Shown: piece by piece, positions 13,701-24,934 of the stretch | How the letters are laid out: each line of letters opens with the position of its first letter | How positions within the stretch are numbered: position 1 is the first letter of the stretch | Assembly: GCA_015501605.1 (NCBI GenBank) | Contig: JADNRZ010000005.1 | Span: 1,798,001-1,862,000, forward strand | DNA: 64,000 bases | Direction of reading: 5' to 3' | DNA from: Panaeolus papilionaceus | Lineage: Eukaryota; Basidiomycota; Agaricomycetes; Agaricales | Made by a program: the position numbers and the translations under genes | Notes under the pieces: model-generated | Seen by the model: the letters and a program-made list of their open reading frames with translations, nothing else | What the model was told of the DNA's origin: nothing | Databases searched by the model: none

Positions 13701-14324
13701 ATGCTTTCAGATTTTATTACAATCACCCCTGCTGTTCCTGCTCGGCCGGCAAAGACTCGCACAAATGTCAAGTCAGCTACCAAAAATGCGTCTCAAGGCC
13801 TTGCCTATCTTGGACACCTTTTAAATGACATCCATGAGCTAATGGCCCGTGTCCAGCAGCGAAAGCAGGAGTTTAAGGAACACCTGTGCTGGCTACATCA
13901 GTCCCAGGGTGGTGACCCTGTGGCCACAATCAACGATCTTCCAGTGGAACTTTTAACCGGTATCTTTAGGAGGGACTTGGAGGGACCGGATCCCCTCGCC
14001 AAATTCTGACCTAGGTTTCTAACTATTGACAGGCGGCCTTGGAATGTTTCTTGGGTTTGCAGATATTGGCGGGAAACTATTCTCAGCGATCCGCTAGCAT
14101 GGTCCCTTATTCCCCCAATAAACTTCGGCTACTCCAACTACTTCACAAAAACCAATCTCAGCATGCTGCGTCAACATGCATCTCGCTCTCATGAGCATAA
14201 GCTATCCATTCAGCTTCGCTCAAGTCATACAGATATCAAAGACCTTCCTCAAGCTGTGATTCCCTCCGGAACTACTGCACTGACAAACTATGTGAAAAGG
14301 TCAGGCGAGCAGGCGCGCCTTTAG
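13701..14324 (+). pseudogene. F-box protein fragment with premature stops
   Basis: A single reading frame starts at an ATG, includes a short coiled-coil-like stretch (HLLNDIHELMARVQQRKQEF), and reaches an F-box-like core INDLPVELLTGIF. After an in-frame TGA at 14007-14009 the same frame continues with RRPWNVSWVCRYWRETILSD, the usual second half of agaric F-box motifs, until a TAG at 14322-14324. Family members normally continue for several hundred residues of leucine-rich repeats; here nothing recognisable follows. F-box proteins bring substrates to SCF ubiquitin ligases, but this copy is broken. An intron could in principle remove the first stop, but frame continuity argues against it. Confidence 0.6.
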
Positions 14325-14611
14325 CGGGATGCGAGGCTCGAGCTGGTACGAGTAAGTGCATGATCAGTAGTACAAGTGACGACATGTTTAAACCAACATT
14401 TTTGATCGCATCAGGAAACTGCGCTAGCGCTTCAGAACGAGGGTGATAGAGAAGAAGAGCTGACTAGAAAGCCCAAAAACCTTTTAACGTGAGGCGAAAC
14501 GATATAGTTAAGAAACCACGAACATGAGCGCTCGGATATTTTCTGATAGTGTCTTGGAAGGAGCTGATATTAGGGTAGGGCTGGCAGCTCGGGTGAACCG
14601 TCTGAATGGAT

Positions 14612-15166
14612 TTAAGACTGGAAGATATGATGTGTAATATAAATAATGTAGGTAAGAACATTTAGGGCTATGCTCATCGCATTCGAAGATGAAGTACATA
14701 CCAAGCACGGTCTCAGATCGTTAGACTTGGCTGACACAATTAAAGCGCGCCGCTTCTTGCGGCTGGTGCATTGCTGTTTCCCAACCTCGAGGAAAACTTC
14801 AAAGATAAGAGGGACACAGAACTTTCCAAGAACGTCGGTAGTATTATTTGTGCATTCAAAAGCGGAGATTGAAGGTGGCGTTGATTGAGCATCTCGGAGC
14901 CGTTCAGTCGGTAGCCGCCGGTTCATTGGATATAGCCTCTTTCCTTTTTTGATTATGTACGGAGTGTCAGTGACCACCATCGTCAGTATGTGAGACGCCT
15001 CACTTGTATAATATGCATGGATCAGACACCGCTGTCCTCGAGACCTAAACTCACTGAACATATTTTGAAGATAATGGACGAAACAAATAATTATTTCGAT
15101 CTGTTCAACGAATTTAGGATTTAATGACCGCAGTGAGCGGGTACTGGCAGTCACTATAGAAACCAT
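14612..15166 (-). CDS. Uncharacterised open frame, doubtful
   Basis: An uninterrupted 184-codon frame with no domain I recognise. It lacks obvious low-complexity bias and could be an exon or relic of a gene. Nothing nearby supports a function. The flanking sequence is repeat-rich, so a chance open frame is a real alternative. Confidence 0.2.
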   Translation of the reverse strand: MVSIVTASTRSLRSLNPKFVEQIEIIICFVHYLQNMFSEFRSRGQRCLIHAYYTSEASHILTMVVTDTPYIIKKGKRLYPMNRRLPTERLRDAQSTPPSISAFECTNNTTDVLGKFCVPLIFEVFLEVGKQQCTSRKKRRALIVSAKSNDLRPCLVCTSSSNAMSIALNVLTYIIYITHHIFQS

Positions 15167-15298
15167 TCACAGAGTCTTTATATCACGTCAAGATAACCCG
15201 TGCAGGAGTGTAAGGCCATTGGCCTGCGGGGAAATCACCGAATTATGTCCATATTTGTGGGACGATCCTAATGGGGAACCCCCCTTTCGGGCATAGGT

Positions 15299-16995
15299 AA
15301 AACGCCGTGCAAAGCCGTGCATAACCGTGCGTGTACCGTGCAGCGTACCGTGAGTGTGCCGTGCAACGCCCCACGCATGGCCGTTGTGGAAGAGGAATGT
15401 GCCCTCTGGTGAGGAATGTAATAGACAGAAGATGTTGCGAGCGTAGTACAAAATAACAAGGGGATTCCCAAGCGAGGGAATGAAATGTGTGAAGTAGTGA
15501 GGGAAGGTGCAGGCTCGGGAGTGCTCAGCTCGGCTCGTGATGCTCAAAGTTGTCGTGCGTTCAGACAGAGATAAAGTAGGCAAAAGCGAGAGATGTCTTT
15601 TTAGATTGAGAGGGGGTGGTGTTATATGAGAGAAAGTGAGAAGTAACTAATACTGGGCACGCGCGTGCTCTCGAGGCTCGCTAAACATGCAGACTAGAAT
15701 TGTATCTAGGCTATGTAATTGTCCGTGTTGTGGTAATAAAAATAAAATGAGTCTCCTAGCGTTTGCCGCCGCCAGTCGCTCCTCTTGACATCGCCGGCTC
15801 AACGCGTCACTGAGCTGAGTTGTCCAGGCTCAAGTGGGTCGTCAATCCACTGCTGCAGGAGCGGAGCGCGATGAGAGGGGAGGGAGTTGGGGTTTTGAAG
15901 GATAGGAGATTGAGAACGTAAAATGGAGGGGAGTGATGGGAAGTTACAAGGAAAGCGGGTGTTTCGAAGGTGAAGGGTATCTACGAAATAGGAGGCTCCC
16001 AAGCGCAGTGGTGGAGGGAGAAGTGGAAGTGAAAAATTAAAATAGAAATAAGTACTAACCCTACGCCCTTATACCCGTCTCAAGTCCGTTCTTGAGGTCT
16101 CGTTTGTATTGGTGGAGTTGTTGAGGTGTAACGAGTGGTGGAGGTGGTGAGGAGTAGAAGTGATCGTGTTCCTGTTTGGGATGTGAAAGGTCGCGCGTGC
16201 GTGATGCGCTGATGCGCGGTTGAGCGCGCTGCGTGATTAGTGGTACGAGCGTTGGGCCCGTTTGATGATGAGGCGAACATTTAAGATAAAATAAAGGAAG
16301 TAAAAGAATGCCAAAATAAATGTATTAAATGAGTGGCCTACACGAGCGACTCAAGTATCTATTCCACACCGTTGATGTGTTCGTGGGGTCATCTGAGTGA
16401 AAAGGTGAAGGTGTGACTGAGGGATAAGCTGGTGGAATGGAAAGGCAAAGGAGTGACGCACAGTACGAGTTAGTGGGGTCGATATGTGAGAGAGATGTGA
16501 GGAGGTGGAAAGGACAGACCAGTGTAATGTGAGCTGAGGGCAAATACAACACTGAATACGACAAAAATGACCAATATATGTGCTGACGAAGGTGTGCACG
16601 GGCACCGGGCGCGACGACGACGAAATACGAAGATGAAACACGAAATATGGGGGTGGAAAGAGGCTTTTATTCTTTGTAAAATAGGTACATAAAATATATG
16701 AAAACTATGTAAAATCATGGAAATAGAAAGAAAATACTCGAAACTACGAAAACCAAGAACGCGCAACACGTGAACGAAGCGCTGATGCGAATAGAAATGC
16801 ATGGGAAAATATCGAAAAATCGAAAAATAGGGGGATATCGATGCAGCGCTCATCAGCGTGTGTGGAATTGAAGAAGTACTCGGGAATTGGTGACTCTTTG
16901 ATGAAATAAATATGATTTGATTGTCTGATAGCCGGGCAAGGCCATGAAATTCGCTGAGTGAGTTCACGGCTTTGCACGGCTTTGCACGGCGTTTT
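15299..16995. mobile_element. Candidate 1.7-kb inverted-repeat element with phased CCGTGC arrays
   Basis: The ends carry the same 22-bp sequence in inverted orientation, beginning AAAACGCCGTGCAAAGCCG. Just inside each end the motif CCGTGC (or GCACGG) recurs about every 10 bp: at least five copies on the left (15305-15364) and three on the right (16964-16990). The interior has no credible coding frame and contains one copy of the dispersed repeat described at 16360-16865. No clear target-site duplication was found, so the exact termini are uncertain. Confidence 0.45.
16360..16865 (+). repeat. Dispersed repeat family, copy A
   Basis: About 500 bp aligns by eye with 50795-51290 in the same orientation. 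Shared landmarks in order: TGTTCGTGGGG.. ATCTGAGTGAAAAGG, ACGAGTT.GTGGGGTCGATATG, GCTGACGAAGGTGT.CACGG, GAAATAGAAAGAAAATACTCG and GGAAAAATCGAAAAATAG. No protein is encoded. It could be an LTR or a non-autonomous element; the ends are not resolved. Confidence 0.55.
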
Positions 16996-18394
16996 CTAGT
17001 TGCCCCTTTCTAAGGGTTTCTCCGAGAAATCCTCCTGATTCCATGTTCGGAGCCGCTCACTGGTGATGGGAACACAAAATTTCGAAAACTGATTGTTTGT
17101 TGCCGGTTTCGAAGCAGATCCTGTGTCTGCTTTGAAGCTGCAAAGTTTCGCGAGTATTCAACCAATTTCGATTATATTTTGGACGTAAAATAAGTCAATA
17201 ATCCCTCTGGCATGTGTAAGCAGCTTTCTAGAGGTTGCTTGAAAGGAATTGGAGGAAAGTGAGCTTTGCATCGAGCTCTTCCTACTATCCGCCGAATTGA
17301 AGCTCGTGATACCCTTTTAAGTGGTTATAATTTCTGGTACGTCGAGATCCACCAGCGCCTTATGCCAATCGAGAGTTTCTTTTGCAATGTCCGTCAAACC
17401 TCCCAGCGAAAAGCTCCAAAATGACGATTCAAGGAGGGGGTTAGCCTGTGAGATTTCACCAAGCATCCCGGGCACTGCGGCATGATGATGCCAACATTGA
17501 TGAGATAAAGGGTTTCTCAAAAAGACGGAGAAACCCCAGAAAGAGGCATTAGAATCGTCCAAAATCTCTCACCAAGGTCTCATCATCGTTGACCCTCTCC
17601 CGTGTGTTGCTCATGGGACTCGGGTGACGTTGGCCATACTGCATCGGTAGCACTGAAAGCTGCCGCGAAGCAGCTCAGCGGATTTTAGAGCGAAAAATTT
17701 CCGCACCATGCTAAATAGATATGTCATATTACGAATGACGAGACGATAGCAAGTAGATGAATACACGCAATGACAAGCAAACCTGTGTAACAAAAAGGGA
17801 ACACAGGATTGTGCGACTACGTAATCCTTTCTGCATTCTGACCAGGAAGTTCCGGTTAGACCCAATCCGGTCAAAGCTACATCTCCAAATGTGGGCTTTG
17901 AACCGTATTTTGGGGAGCTGAGGAAACGATGTTTTGACCTCATTTCTAACTGACCTGAACTAACCCGGTAAAAATCGAGTGGCACTTGTTGTCTATCCTC
18001 GTCACCTCGGCTCGCTCGTCATGGCATAGACATTCTGATGTTATTTTTGAACTGATCTGAACATACCTGGTAAGAAGAGACCACCCAGCGTGAAATTCTC
18101 TCATGCATATTCGAGTGTGAGACTCAGGAATTTAAGTTGACCCTGCTGTACACCATCAAAAACCTTTATGTGCAATTATCGTATGATTCGCTGAAAATGT
18201 CACTTCAGCTGTGCGTATCCGTGCGGACCGCGAAACATCATCTCGATGGTGATTTCTTTATTGCGATGTCTCCTTCGGTGTGTCACTTTCCCAGACCCAG
18301 AGCCGCTTAAGTACGAGGTGCGGAGGTGCTGTCAGTCTCTCCCTAACACCCTCCACCATTTTTTTCAATAACAACTGAGGACATCTTGTTTAAA
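16996..18394. other. Intergenic, possible decayed gene on the minus strand
   Basis: Two short minus-strand frames at 17317-17562 and 17611-17985 lie end to end and may be exons of a decayed gene, but neither contains a recognisable domain. The last 150 bp before 18395 are the 5' region of the next zinc-finger gene. Confidence 0.3.
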
Positions 18395-19436
18395 ATGCCG
18401 CATAGGTGGAACGTCTTTCACAGCGAGGAAGGCAGCTCCGAGTTTACCATGGAGCGCCCTTATCTAGGATATGACAACGCGCCTGTTCAAAACCCCGAAC
18501 GTACGTCCCGCTTCATCTGTGCCTGAGTTTTGCTCATGGAATTTAAGATTCCAACACTATGACAAATAACTTGCCTTGGGGTAGATTTTCACCCTTGCCC
18601 AGCACGAATACTCCCTTGCTCGATTGGAATGCCCCAATGGATGCTAATGGCCCCAACACATTTGCCTACGATACTATGCTTTGGGCCGGCACCAATTTGC
18701 TCCATCCTCCGGTTGGTGCAGAACGAGCCCTCGTTCCTCCCCAATTTAGCTTCCCAACTCCAAAATTCCCAGTATTTCAACCATCTCCGAGCCAAGCGCT
18801 AGCGGTGACAATGGGCGCTCCATTTTCCCCAACCCCAATAAACTGTTACATGGTTAGCGAACCTCATTTTGATCCGGGTCGGAGATATGACTTAAGGTAT
18901 CAGGGAGCCCAAACACAGCCATCACGGGGTCTTCAGGTACCCAACGATGAACAGATCGAAGCATCAAGGAAGATTGTCGAAATTATGACGTCCTTCAAGA
19001 TCATGCCAAACCAAGATGAGGCAACGTTGCATGCTGAAACCGCGCGCGCCAGGGAAACGTTGACTAACTATATATCTTCTCTCCCGCAGTACGATTACTG
19101 CTGGATTGAAAATCAGCGCAGGAAAAGTATTGGCGCGCCATCTTCGAAGACCCATTCTGCTACGAGAAGGAAGCACGTTGATGAGAGGGGCCTTTATTTG
19201 TGCTTGTGGTGTAAGGAAACCCTCACGACTAAACTCAATTTTTCGAGTGAGTTCCAGTCCTACTTGTTGCAGCCTATGGTTTGGAATTTTTGATAAGTAA
19301 GCTTCCCAATCTTGCAGACCACATTCGTGCACATCTCAAACTTCATCTCTCCTTTTGTGACCGTTGTGGGTTCTCGTCCGTTACGCCCAGACTACCCATC
19401 CGTCACAAGTGCCGCAAATCGAACGGAAACAGTTAA
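18395..19436 (+). CDS. C2H2-type zinc-finger protein, family member 2
   Basis: Exons 18395-18500, 18548-19246 and 19318-19436 join to 307 residues. The N-terminal half is Pro/Asn-rich and poorly conserved. From about residue 155 a conserved block follows (IVEIMTSFKIMPNQ, then a basic SSKTHSATRRKHV). The C terminus has two fingers: LCLWCKETLTTKLNFSN-HIRAH (C-x2-C-x12-H-x3-H, split by the last intron) and FCDRCGFSSV ... IRHKCRK (C-x2-C-x12-H-x-C). Exon 1 is 106 nt, the same length as in member 3. Role unknown; a nuclear regulator or nucleic-acid binder is a reasonable inference. Confidence 0.75.
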
Positions 19437-20989
19437 TCGGTGGAATTACCCTTCTTTGAAAGGCAACTCGGACGATGTATACCCCACTTTCTAAACTATT
19501 TACGTCCCATGGCCAAAAAATTCCATATTAACTTTCAATAACTTACGTTTTCTATCTGCCTAGTCTGTTGTTATAAAAACTGCTTGCGGACTATCCGCTT
19601 TGACTCACCTTCCCTCCCTGCGAATTCTACTTAAAAATTTGAATATCACTTGAAATAATGATATCATCCCATCAGGACTTGGGGCTCAAGCCACGGTAAT
19701 GAGCCCATCACCCTTATCCCCCTGTGTTTTGGCTTCTCCTTCAGATCAGCGCTTTGTTCACGCGTCGCGCATTCGCTTAATTTCCTTATTTGTACTAGTG
19801 TCGCTGGTCATCTTACATCAATCTCCGAGACGACAGACTGATTTTCTCAACGCCACGAGGATTGATGTTGGACACTTTGGAGTGATACAAACAAAAAGGG
19901 TCGCCTCGGCTCCAATAATTACAATGTTTAATTTGGAGAGTCGCTTTGGCTCCCAAGCTTCCTCGGCTCCCTGTCGGCTCCCAGTTTCCTCTCACATCTA
20001 CCTCTCGCACCCCTATTCCTTCTTATACGCTGGATCCGTGCATTGTGATCTCGTAGATTAGATAACGATAGCGCCGACCAGCGGCATAGCCCGCTACCAA
20101 AGAACATGCTTTTTATAGAATGTTGATTCAGAAAGTTTAAACAAGTCAACACTGGGTACAATTGCGTCTGCATATTACTATATATGCACACAAAGTCAAG
20201 GAGTTTGAGGAGTCGGATTGCGAACTGTTTAAGATGTAATATTCAGCACCTCAATATTATAATTCATGCAATCAAACTTAATTCATCCAAAGACCAAGAT
20301 ATATTGAATCAACAATGTCTTCCTTTACCAGAGGGGGTGCCTGGGGGAGACCAACGACTCGCAAACAATGCCAAGAAAACCCTGGGATGTGATTACTGCT
20401 TCAGTTTGGTATCTCCATGAACTTGTTCAGTGATTATATACCTGTCTATTGATATAATTTGAGTAACCGATGATTATTACGCTGGGTGGTGCTTGACTAC
20501 AGATCGTACTTACCACCTTAACATCGTTGAACATGGAATTTGGGCTTTGAAAAATACAGGAAATACGACTGCCACTCGTCGTCCACCTTCGGTTGACTCC
20601 TCCTGGCACTCGCGTGTAAATCGAAGCCTTTTTTATGCAACCTTGTTTCATGTTAGCTTTGAAGAGCTTTGGCTTTGCTTCGCCTCTGCGGGCTTGAGCG
20701 TAAGCACAGCCACTAATCACCGAATGGTGGGATTCAATTTCTAAATGGGCTTGCTAGCATAGCCACATTCAAATCCTCTGCCAAAATTTCTCCGAACATT
20801 TCACTAAAACCCACTACCTAAAGGTAGCGGGGATTAGATATGCTCATGTGACCGCGTCGGTGGCTGGGACTACTGTATAGTGGCATCGCGCACCCCAATC
20901 ATCATCCCATCTTGTCCTCAACCATTGCGACATTTTCCCTCAATTCTCTGTTATCCTATGATATTACATAGCTCTACATACGTAGTGTA
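19437..20989. other. Intergenic, nothing recognised
   Basis: Short open frames on both strands, none with domain-like sequence or matching splice structure. Confidence 0.4.
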
Positions 20990-21290
20990 CGTAGTTTACA
21001 TGCAATGAAAGAGGAAGCCTCTTTATATTCCGCTCCTTGTGTTCGTATTTTGTCTCTCGTTGTTGTCAGTGCCTGTGTCTGGGCGCCTTCGTTTGAATTT
21101 AAATTCGTTTATGTGGTCTTCGTCACTGTCTCCGTTCCACTTCCTACCCACCCATGCACTCCTTTTCACTTCTTTCACACGTCGACGCAACGAAATTGTA
21201 ACGCGCATCACTACCTTCCCTTCCCATGCCACAATCTGCGCCACCACCACCACTTATCTTTCACCAAGATCTCCCCACGCGGCCTTGATT
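20990..21290 (-). repeat. Dispersed repeat family, copy C (inverted, diverged)
   Basis: The reverse complement of this stretch resembles the 50.8-51.3 kb copy. It retains the sequences read here as CCGCTCC..GTGTTCGTATTT, CTTTTCACTTC, and TCACCAAGATCTCCCCACGCG near its end. Similarity is patchy, so this is the oldest or most altered of the three copies. Confidence 0.4.
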
Positions 21291-23205
21291 ATACTATCAC
21301 TTCGCTATTTTGCGATAGAGTATAGGTTACAAGCAGATAGATTAGACTTTTGTATAAAACAATCGACCAAAACTGTTGTACATGGTCGAATCGAAGACAA
21401 CAAGACGTTGTCACGTCGAAGGACAAAACTGATCATCGTACTATAGCACCATCCCAATGAAAATAAAATGAAAATAACAAAATAGCAAGGCCAGGAGCGC
21501 CGGGGGACGGACTCTCGAAATTGCGAACTTTTTGCATTTGTCGACTGTCTAGTGTGGGTGGGGAGTCGCCGAGGGAGAGACGCTGGTAGTCGGGGTCGTC
21601 ATCTCAGAGCGTCGAGTTGCCTAAGAGGACTTGGGGGTCAATAAATGTGGAAGTACAACACCAAACCCATCTGAGAGAGACTCGCGATCGGAAAGTCGGG
21701 ATGGTGTACTTTCCAGAAGTACTGCAACGACTCGGGTACCAATGAGCAGGAAACAGCCTCGTGGGTGATATCAGTTAATAGAGTTTTATACAACATGCAC
21801 TGTGCAGTAGTGAACATGACATATGTGGGGTATGTATATTTGTGGAGCTCGAGGCAAGCGCATATTCATTTCGGCGATCACAGATAATCGGCATTGGGCT
21901 ATCCGAACCTTGAGCAGATTACGCAGGGGATATGTGATCAATGTAACAGTCCATACAGACATCATTGTAACTCGTCATCCTATACTTTACAAGGATTGCA
22001 TCCTTTTTTTTTATGGGAATTCTATGCCTTCGGATTGGCGGACCAGGCTAACTTCAAACCCGATACTCATCTGTTCGTAGCCGCCACACTGCACGAACAG
22101 AGGAAGCAGGGTTTGACATCGCAGCATGGCGTCCCTAATCATGAGTCACTGTGATAGGTTGTATCGGACGTCTATTGCCATTGAATGATGACCACTACCT
22201 CGTGGGGCTGTATGTTATACGCTCTATTTATTGTTTACTCCCTAAGGAAACAACCCTGCTCTGTATATTAATGAAGAGGGGGCATTGAATTGCCTTTAGA
22301 CAGGCACGTTTTGAATCCATAGACAGATAAACTCCCTTTGTATTCAAAGTTATTTTTAGTTCATTAACACTCGTTCACACGTTCATCGATACGTCCCTCA
22401 ATCAGCGCGTGTCATGACTTCTAAGAACGTAGGACAATGTGTATCGACTGTTTGTTGGTTCGCTATCAGCTAATACTTAAGGGTATCTGCATTAGTATTG
22501 ATAAGTGCCCAGCAGCACCTAAGGCGACGAATTAACTGTTCACGTTCGACTATAGAAAATGAATTTTTCGCAGTGAAAATTATGCATGCTGTGTCGGCGC
22601 TACATTGCAGACTTTTGGTGCGGACCACGGGAAAGGGTATGATCGAAATAAACCGGGGCATGTGCTACAAAGACCGTGCTTCACTGCAGTCCAGATTTGG
22701 ATTATATTACTGAACAAGAACCGTCATCACCTGTCAGGTTGAACCACTCTTGTTATACTGACATCGTGCAGATCCTGCCAGATAGCTGAAATAGTCTTTG
22801 CGGTAATTTCAATGATGGACTCCACCGACGGTTCCTTGGCATGTCCTTTAACTCGATCAATTCAATATACATTATTTCACGCACCGTGAAATTGGCGGAA
22901 CCTTAGCTCGCCCAATACAATTTAAGTTATGTATTGACCACGTTCAATACAGCTTGTATTGTTTTTGTGCTAAAGTAGGAATCACTACGAACAGAACTAG
23001 GGTTGTTATATATTCTGCTGTGCCTGTCCGTGTCCGCACCGAGGTGGTACCTCCCGACACTGCAAGTAATAATTTCTTCGATACAGATCTTCCCCGGAGC
23101 TATTTTAATCTGTCTAAGTTCGATCACAGCTATATAAGTTAGTGAAAAACAGGGGTTATTGACGCGTCGTATCATCTTCTACCTCAACGAAGGACATCAC
23201 TTGCA
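21291..23205. other. Intergenic, nothing recognised
   Basis: No convincing gene. Short frames lack domains. The last 100 bp is the 5' region of zinc-finger member 3. Confidence 0.4.
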
Positions 23206-24271
23206 ATGTCTAACAGTTGGGACGCATCTCACACCGACCACCACAAGGACATTACCATCATAGAACGATTTTATCGAGGACATTCCGATGAGCTTGTGCA
23301 ACTCCCTAGAGGTAAGTTTGCCTCTCGTGCTTCAACGTTTCCATTATGCTCAGAGGCTCGAAGATGGTAGCATAAACGCAAACAACTCTTGGGGTACATT
23401 CTTACCTGTGCCAAGCGTCGACCCCCTCATGGCAATCGACGTAAACGCACCAATAGTCCCTCATGAATTCAGCACACTCACTCAGAATACTCTATTCTGG
23501 GACTTTCCTACATTCATATCTCCCGACATTACGAAAGATCCGCAGCCAACCGTGGTCCTCCCTCATGGAAGCTTTGACTGGGCGGTGGAAGACACACAAA
23601 CTCGAGAACGCCAACAAATACTCAATCTCGTTGCAACATCTGACCCAGCGCCTCCTTCAGCCAAGCTACACAGCAGGGTAGCCAATGTGGACTATCGAGG
23701 GAGCCAATCCCGGGAATATCGTAGCCCTGTGGCGCACGACGATCCATACCTCAAGGCGTCGCAAAAGATCGTCGAAATCATGACTTCCTTCAAGGTCATG
23801 TCAGAAGGAGACACAGCAAGAATGGGCGCCGAAATCGCACATGCCAGTAACACCCTGAACACGTACCTCCTTTCTCTCTCACAGGATGTTTACCGGTGGA
23901 TCGAAAATAAGCGCTGGAGTCGTGTTGGTGTGCCATCAGCAAGGAGTCACTCGGCTGCGAGAAGAAGACACGTCAACTTGAAGGGCCTTTATTTGTGCTT
24001 ATGGTGCGACGAGACACTCACCACTAAGAACAACTTTGCAAGTAAGTGGCAGTTTCATCATGTCACGGTCCATACTTTGATCACTGAGCTGCCGCCACAC
24101 AACGTGTCAGACCATATCCGTGCGCATCTCAATCTTCACATGTCGTTTTGCAACTATTGCGAATTCTCGTCTGTCGCTACAAAGTTACCTATTCGTCACA
24201 AGTGCCGCAGGCTCAATGGAGATGGTCAGTCGGCTGAGGACATTGAAACCGGAATAGGGCTGAGGGTCTAG
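23206..24271 (+). CDS. C2H2-type zinc-finger protein, family member 3
   Basis: Exons 23206-23311, 23364-24041 and 24111-24271 give 314 residues. The first intron was placed by matching member 2: both have a 106-nt exon 1 and resume in phase before a conserved N-N-x-x-W-G stretch. The conserved block KIVEIMTSFKVM... leads to RRRHVNLKGLYLCLWCDET. Finger 1 is C-x2-C-x12-H-x3-H with the shared intron at its first His. Finger 2 is FCNYCEFSSV ... IRHKCRR. The last intron is 69 bp, a multiple of three without a stop, so an unspliced form would insert 23 residues and destroy finger 1. The tail after finger 2 is longer and more acidic than in member 2. Confidence 0.75.
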
Positions 24272-24934
24272 GTGTGTACTATTCTGGCGGACCAGCGTAT
24301 CGAGGCTTTCTCAAACTATAAACGCCTACCTCGCCCTAGTGTCGCACTGCTGTGCAGCTTTTTTTTACATTTTTTTTTGTTACTATGTCTGTGTCATTCG
24401 CCAATGTTCAGTATCACTTGTTTTTGTTTTTTTTTTCTCTCTCTTCCATCAAATTTCTGTTTGCGATGGTCACTTCGTCAAGCTCACTTTTTTTTTGACG
24501 TAACAACTTGACATACACCGCGTACGCAGTGACGAGCGCTGCAGCAGTAAATGATCAACCTATTAACTGGATTTAAGGTCGAAGACGAAGAGTAAATATT
24601 TAATATAAAAAAGCAGACCTTCGTATTATAGCATGCTTTCATCTCTCTTAAATCACTGCTGTCAAAAATGTAGTCAACAGCCATAACGAAGTACACAACA
24701 AGACTAGACATCCTGGGACTTGACGACAGAAAAATGTTGAGAATGGGACCAACATCGATTACCAAATGGAGATGACGTAGGACCCAACACGGAACCGAAC
24801 ATGGTCACTTGAGCTGTCTTTCCTTTCATCGTTGTCAACCACCACCACACCTCACCACCGCTTCCCTACACGTCCTCCCCCCTCGCTCTCCCTCCTTCAC
24901 CTCCACCTTCAGCTTCCTTAGCTTCCTCCCCATC

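Noticed and set aside
15305..15370. CRISPR-like array of short repeats
   Set aside because: Repeats are only about 6 bp with 4-5-bp spacers, degenerate, and the genome is fungal; this is a phased motif array near an element end.
16325..16977. Minus-strand open frames of 77-165 codons
   Set aside because: They overlap the dispersed non-coding repeat and have Ser/Phe/His-biased composition without domains; the equivalent frames in the other copies differ.
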